Positions 61,219 through 64,000 of a stretch of DNA of 64,000 nucleotides are shown one piece after another. The DNA is from Lederbergia galactosidilytica. Lineage in GTDB: Bacteria > Bacillota > Bacilli > Bacillales > Bacillaceae_C. The translations under genes and the position numbers were made by a program. Where the stretch lies: NCBI RefSeq assembly GCF_017873565.1, contig NZ_JAGGKH010000015.1:62001-126000 (forward strand). Direction: 5' to 3'. The notes beneath the pieces were generated by a model. That model had not been told where the DNA came from. It made no database searches and saw only the letters and a program-made list of their open reading frames with translations. The first letter of the stretch is position 1. Each line of letters begins with the position of its first letter.

Positions 61219-62817
61219 TTATCTCTCAATTGCTTTAATCTTTATATCCATATAATCTTCTAAACCCATCCGCTCCAAGTTCTTAACATACTCATCATAT
61301 TTCTCTAGTGGCTCGGTTCCAACAATAAATTTGTCGCGCATTTCAACAACATACTTTTCGATATCTACGCCAAAACCACTTAATTTATTTGTTTCCTCAT
61401 TTGTATGGCGAATAGTCAGCCATGGTTCTTGAACCAGATCTGGTGCCAATAATTCTGAAGATGCCATTTCATCAGGCTTACTCTCTGCCCCTTGAAAATA
61501 TTTTAGAGTAGTCATGGAAGGGAAGCCACCACCAGGGAATGTTAAATACTTTGCCCATTCCTCCTCATTAGACAAGCCTTCTTTACTATTTAAAATATGT
61601 TCCATGTAGACGGCGTCACCGTTATCATCTAGCTCATACGTTTCACCTTCAACTCCCATAAAGAATAACATCAAGCCTTCATCCCCATAGAAATGGTCGA
61701 TCCATCTTACAGTAGCTTCAGGATATTTATTTTCACTCGTAATAAGAAAGGCCCCAGGATTTAATACGGCATCATAAAGCGTGGTCCAAATTTTATCGCC
61801 ATGTGGGCCTTCCAACTGAGGCAAACTGATATACTGTTCACCTAGTTTTTCACCCATAATCTGCATAGGGCTATACCAAATAATACTGCCATATTTCCCT
61901 TCATTTTGATTTGCTAGATATTGCATATGATCAATGGAGAATAGGTTTTGTTCAATTAATTCCTCGCTATATAATTTATGGAGATATTCAAGAAACTCTT
62001 TGTATTGATCTGATGTTGGCCAAAAACGATAATCACCAGTTTCTGGGTCCAAATCCATATAGCCCCCAGCAGACCCTTTATTGGCTAATCCAAACGAACC
62101 TCTTAAATAGGAAACTAATGGATCAATATAGGGAGCGCCATACGGAATTTCATCTATTGCACCACCACTTGGCCCCTCTTCTTTAACCGCTTTCAAATAT
62201 TGATAGTATTCTTCTGTTGTTTCTGGAATGTCCATTTCAAGTGACTCAAGCCAATCTTTTCTAACAAATGGTTTTGGTCCCATCCGATAAGAAAGAAATT
62301 CCGGATCAGCCATTTGCGGGAAACTATAAATATTCCCATCTGGCATTGTTAATGCTTCCTCTATTTCTGGATATTTCGCCATCAATGCTTTAAAATTCGG
62401 CGCATACTTATCTATTAAATCATTCAGTGGGATGAACACACCTTGTTCTCCATATCTCATAATATCGGTTAAAGGCATAGAAGCGCTATGAAATGCATCA
62501 GGCAGATTCCCGCTGCCAAGAGCAAGATTCCTTTTTTCTTCAAGACCAGAATGGGGAACCATTTTCCACGTAATATTCATATTTGTCATTTTCTCATATT
62601 CATTGAATACTAAAACATCATTCCAATTTGGATTCGTAGCAGGGGCTTGACCAGCGAAAATTTCGAGTTCTATTTCTTCATTTACGATAGGAAATCCAGT
62701 TTTATTAAAGTTAGAATTCTCTCCATCGCTCGGTGCTGTAACATCATCATTTTTATTACAAGCTGTAGTAAATAAGAATATGAAAAGGATTAGAAACACT
62801 GTAATTTTATTTTTCAA
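61219..62817 (-). CDS. Solute-binding lipoprotein of ABC set 4, second paralogue
   Basis: A 532-residue binding lipoprotein. The TTG at 62817 follows GGAGGAATATCGA and gives a proper signal peptide ending in the lipobox LFTTAC; a 37-codon upstream extension has no signal character. Where its paralogues have DPNGNGKADE or DLNENGKNDE, this protein has EGPSGGAIDE, so the calcium loop is lost. It lies between the permease gene and the other paralogue and is presumably the original partner or a diverged duplicate. Confidence 0.93.
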   Translation of the reverse strand: MKNKITVFLILFIFLFTTACNKNDDVTAPSDGENSNFNKTGFPIVNEEIELEIFAGQAPATNPNWNDVLVFNEYEKMTNMNITWKMVPHSGLEEKRNLALGSGNLPDAFHSASMPLTDIMRYGEQGVFIPLNDLIDKYAPNFKALMAKYPEIEEALTMPDGNIYSFPQMADPEFLSYRMGPKPFVRKDWLESLEMDIPETTEEYYQYLKAVKEEGPSGGAIDEIPYGAPYIDPLVSYLRGSFGLANKGSAGGYMDLDPETGDYRFWPTSDQYKEFLEYLHKLYSEELIEQNLFSIDHMQYLANQNEGKYGSIIWYSPMQIMGEKLGEQYISLPQLEGPHGDKIWTTLYDAVLNPGAFLITSENKYPEATVRWIDHFYGDEGLMLFFMGVEGETYELDDNGDAVYMEHILNSKEGLSNEEEWAKYLTFPGGGFPSMTTLKYFQGAESKPDEMASSELLAPDLVQEPWLTIRHTNEETNKLSGFGVDIEKYVVEMRDKFIVGTEPLEKYDEYVKNLERMGLEDYMDIKIKAIER

Positions 62818-62980
62818 TCGATATTCCTCCGCTTCTTCTACAATTGGTGCATCTAGCTCAAAATCTAAACAATTAAATATTTCCTTCTCATTCAGGATTA
62901 TCGTTCGTGAAAAAGCCATTATAAGCACGGTACTTTCCTTCTTTGGACTGTCGAAGGTTTCCCCTTATCAGGGCATTATG

Positions 62981-63017
62981 AAAGGACAGAATTTAAAATA
63001 GATAACTTCTGTCCTTT
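62981..63017. terminator. Hairpin in the set 4 intergenic region
   Basis: AAAGGACAGAA (62981-62991) pairs perfectly with TTCTGTCCTTT (63007-63017). On the top strand it is followed by TTAAAATTTT. Confidence 0.6.
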
Positions 63018-63138
63018 TTAAAATTTTGAAACGTACCACCAATCTATTAAGATATGTAGTTCGTTTCTATACATATAAACTAAATGGATCCCCCTTAATA
63101 CTTGCTGCTAATTTCATATTCGTATGCATTAGAAAAAA

Positions 63139-63207
63139 GGATAATGAAACATTAGGAGCAGGTCTATGGATATTCATCTCTAAAGCTACCTTATTGCATC
63201 ACTATCC
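63139..63207 (-). terminator. Long-loop inverted repeat, copy 2
   Basis: GGATAATGAA (63139-63148) pairs imperfectly with GCATCACTATCC (63196-63207). Read leftward it ends in a six-T run. It is similar in sequence to copy 1, including ATGGATATTCATCTCTAAAG in the loop, and lies 12 bp after the permease stop codon. Confidence 0.6.
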
Positions 63208-63219
63208 TTAAAAGGCAAA

Positions 63220-63969
63220 TTATTCTTTCACTGATCCAATTAATACACCTTGCACAAAGAAACGCTGTAGGAATGGATAAATAATTAATAATGGTAAAGA
63301 AGATACCATAATCACCGCGTATTTAACCAAACTAGCTGTTTTAACTTGTTCAACTAATGATTCCATTTCCCCAGGTCCGCCTCCACCATCTTGGCTAATT
63401 TGGGCGATAACCAAAATTTGCCTTAAAATTAGCTGTAAAGGATACAACTTTTCATCAGACAGGTAAATCAAAGCTGTAAAATATTGATTCCACAGACTTA
63501 CTCCATGGAATAAAGCCATAACTGCGATAATTGGCATGGATAGTGGCAGAACTACTTTGCCGAAGATATAATAATCTGAAGCTCCATCAATTTTAGCGGC
63601 TTCTACTAGCTGGTCAGGAATGGTTTGTTGAAAAAATGTCCGGGCAACAAGGATCGACCAAGCGCCTACCACACCTGGAATGACGATCGCCCAAACGGTG
63701 TCTACCATGCCTAATGTTTTAATTACGAGATAAGTAGGAATTAACCCTCCATTAAACATCATTGTAAAAAGGATGATCCATAAAATATATTTTTTCCCCA
63801 TCACTTCTTTTCGTGATAACGCATACGCACAAGGTAATAACACAATTAAATGAATAATTGTTCCTAAAATCGTATAAAAAATCGTGTTCCGGTACCCAAG
63901 CCAGATCGCATCATTCTGAAAGACTCGTTTATACCCTGCAAAAGTGATGTCTACAGGCCAAAGCCACAT
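63220..63969 (-). CDS. ABC sugar transporter permease of set 4 (LplC/YtcP type), 5' end outside the window
   Basis: At least 249 residues of an LplC-type permease. The EAA loop is EAAKIDGASDYYIFGKVVLPLS and the C-terminus FLQRFFVQGVLIGSVKE. The open frame appears to continue beyond the right edge: the bases before MWLWPVDITF correspond to the conserved SDPAAVSTGK-type segment seen in full-length relatives (SAVISGRVWLWPV in set 1). So the internal ATG at 63969 is not the true start, and the gene probably extends to position 64000 and past it. Confidence 0.93.
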   Translation of the reverse strand: MWLWPVDITFAGYKRVFQNDAIWLGYRNTIFYTILGTIIHLIVLLPCAYALSRKEVMGKKYILWIILFTMMFNGGLIPTYLVIKTLGMVDTVWAIVIPGVVGAWSILVARTFFQQTIPDQLVEAAKIDGASDYYIFGKVVLPLSMPIIAVMALFHGVSLWNQYFTALIYLSDEKLYPLQLILRQILVIAQISQDGGGGPGEMESLVEQVKTASLVKYAVIMVSSLPLLIIYPFLQRFFVQGVLIGSVKE

Positions 63970-64000
63970 TTTCCCTGTACTAACCGCTGCTGGATCACTT

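Larger units (their letters stand above)
62818..63219. other. Intergenic region between the set 4 permease and lipoprotein genes
   Basis: A 402-bp gap, unusually large inside an ABC operon. It holds a hairpin with a T-run (62981-63017) and the second copy of the long-loop inverted repeat (63139-63207). The lipoprotein gene may therefore have its own promoter. Confidence 0.5.

Noticed and set aside
61219-62928. Longer forms of lipoproteins starting upstream (62928, and 34263 for set 3)
   Set aside because: The extensions lack signal character and ribosome binding sites, while internal TTG codons have strong ones directly before a lipoprotein signal peptide.
1-64000. CRISPR array, tRNA or rRNA genes, prophage or defence island
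   Set aside because: No regularly spaced identical repeats, no cloverleaf-like segments and no defence or phage genes were seen.

Overview
The window is AT-rich, has strong AAGGAGG-type ribosome binding sites, and carries YktB, YlmA, DUF1846 and HemY-type genes. This points to a low-GC Gram-positive bacterium of the Bacillaceae, perhaps a halotolerant Gracilibacillus/Virgibacillus-like genus. The genus is inference only. No rRNA, tRNA, CRISPR array, phage or intact insertion sequence was found.

Positions 1 to about 51,000 form one large glycan-utilisation region devoted mainly to fucose- and galactose-containing oligosaccharides. It encodes a GH35 beta-galactosidase (partial), a GH110-type alpha-1,3-galactosidase, a GH95 alpha-L-fucosidase, four GH29 alpha-L-fucosidases, a cytoplasmic sulfatase and a Gfo/Idh/MocA oxidoreductase. 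Three complete LplB/LplC/lipoprotein ABC importers lie here, each without its own ATPase. None of the glycosidases has a signal peptide. Oligosaccharides are therefore probably captured by lipoproteins, imported intact and dismantled inside the cell.

Released L-fucose appears to be oxidised without phosphorylation. A six-gene operon (26,053-30,512) encodes a split UxaA-type dehydratase, two SDR dehydrogenases, a fumarylacetoacetase-fold hydrolase and an L-fucose mutarotase. A lactonase-like amidohydrolase (44,092-44,913) fills the remaining step. Expected products are pyruvate and L-lactate.

Control: one LacI-family regulator (40,761) and one YesN-like membrane AraC regulator (12,001) are present. 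Related 14-bp CG-centred palindromes (consensus about TGATAYCGGTAACA) sit at or just after the -10 box of six transcription units: ABC set 1, GH95, ABC set 2, the fucose-catabolic operon, the 38,755 GH29 operon and the solute-binding gene divergent from lacI. In four of them the promoter reads TTGACA-17 bp-TATAAT-like. This looks like a single LacI regulon. ABC set 3 instead has a cre-like CcpA site inside its promoter.

Positions 42,498-47,323 hold modAB, the lactonase and a YibE/YibF pair. Positions 47,500-51,038 hold a sugar-acid dehydratase/sulfatase/2-hydroxyacid dehydrogenase operon. From 51,520 to 59,146 the content is more housekeeping-like: DUF1846, YktB, an MFS transporter, HemY, YlmA and a secreted endonuclease/exonuclease/phosphatase-fold protein. 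From 59,189 to the end a fourth ABC set appears, with two tandem paralogous lipoproteins and a permease that runs off the window.

Intergenic regions carry at least three MITE-like repeat families with inverted termini, a tandem array of hairpin units at about 57,884-58,077, and a relic of fucU at 22,414-22,500.
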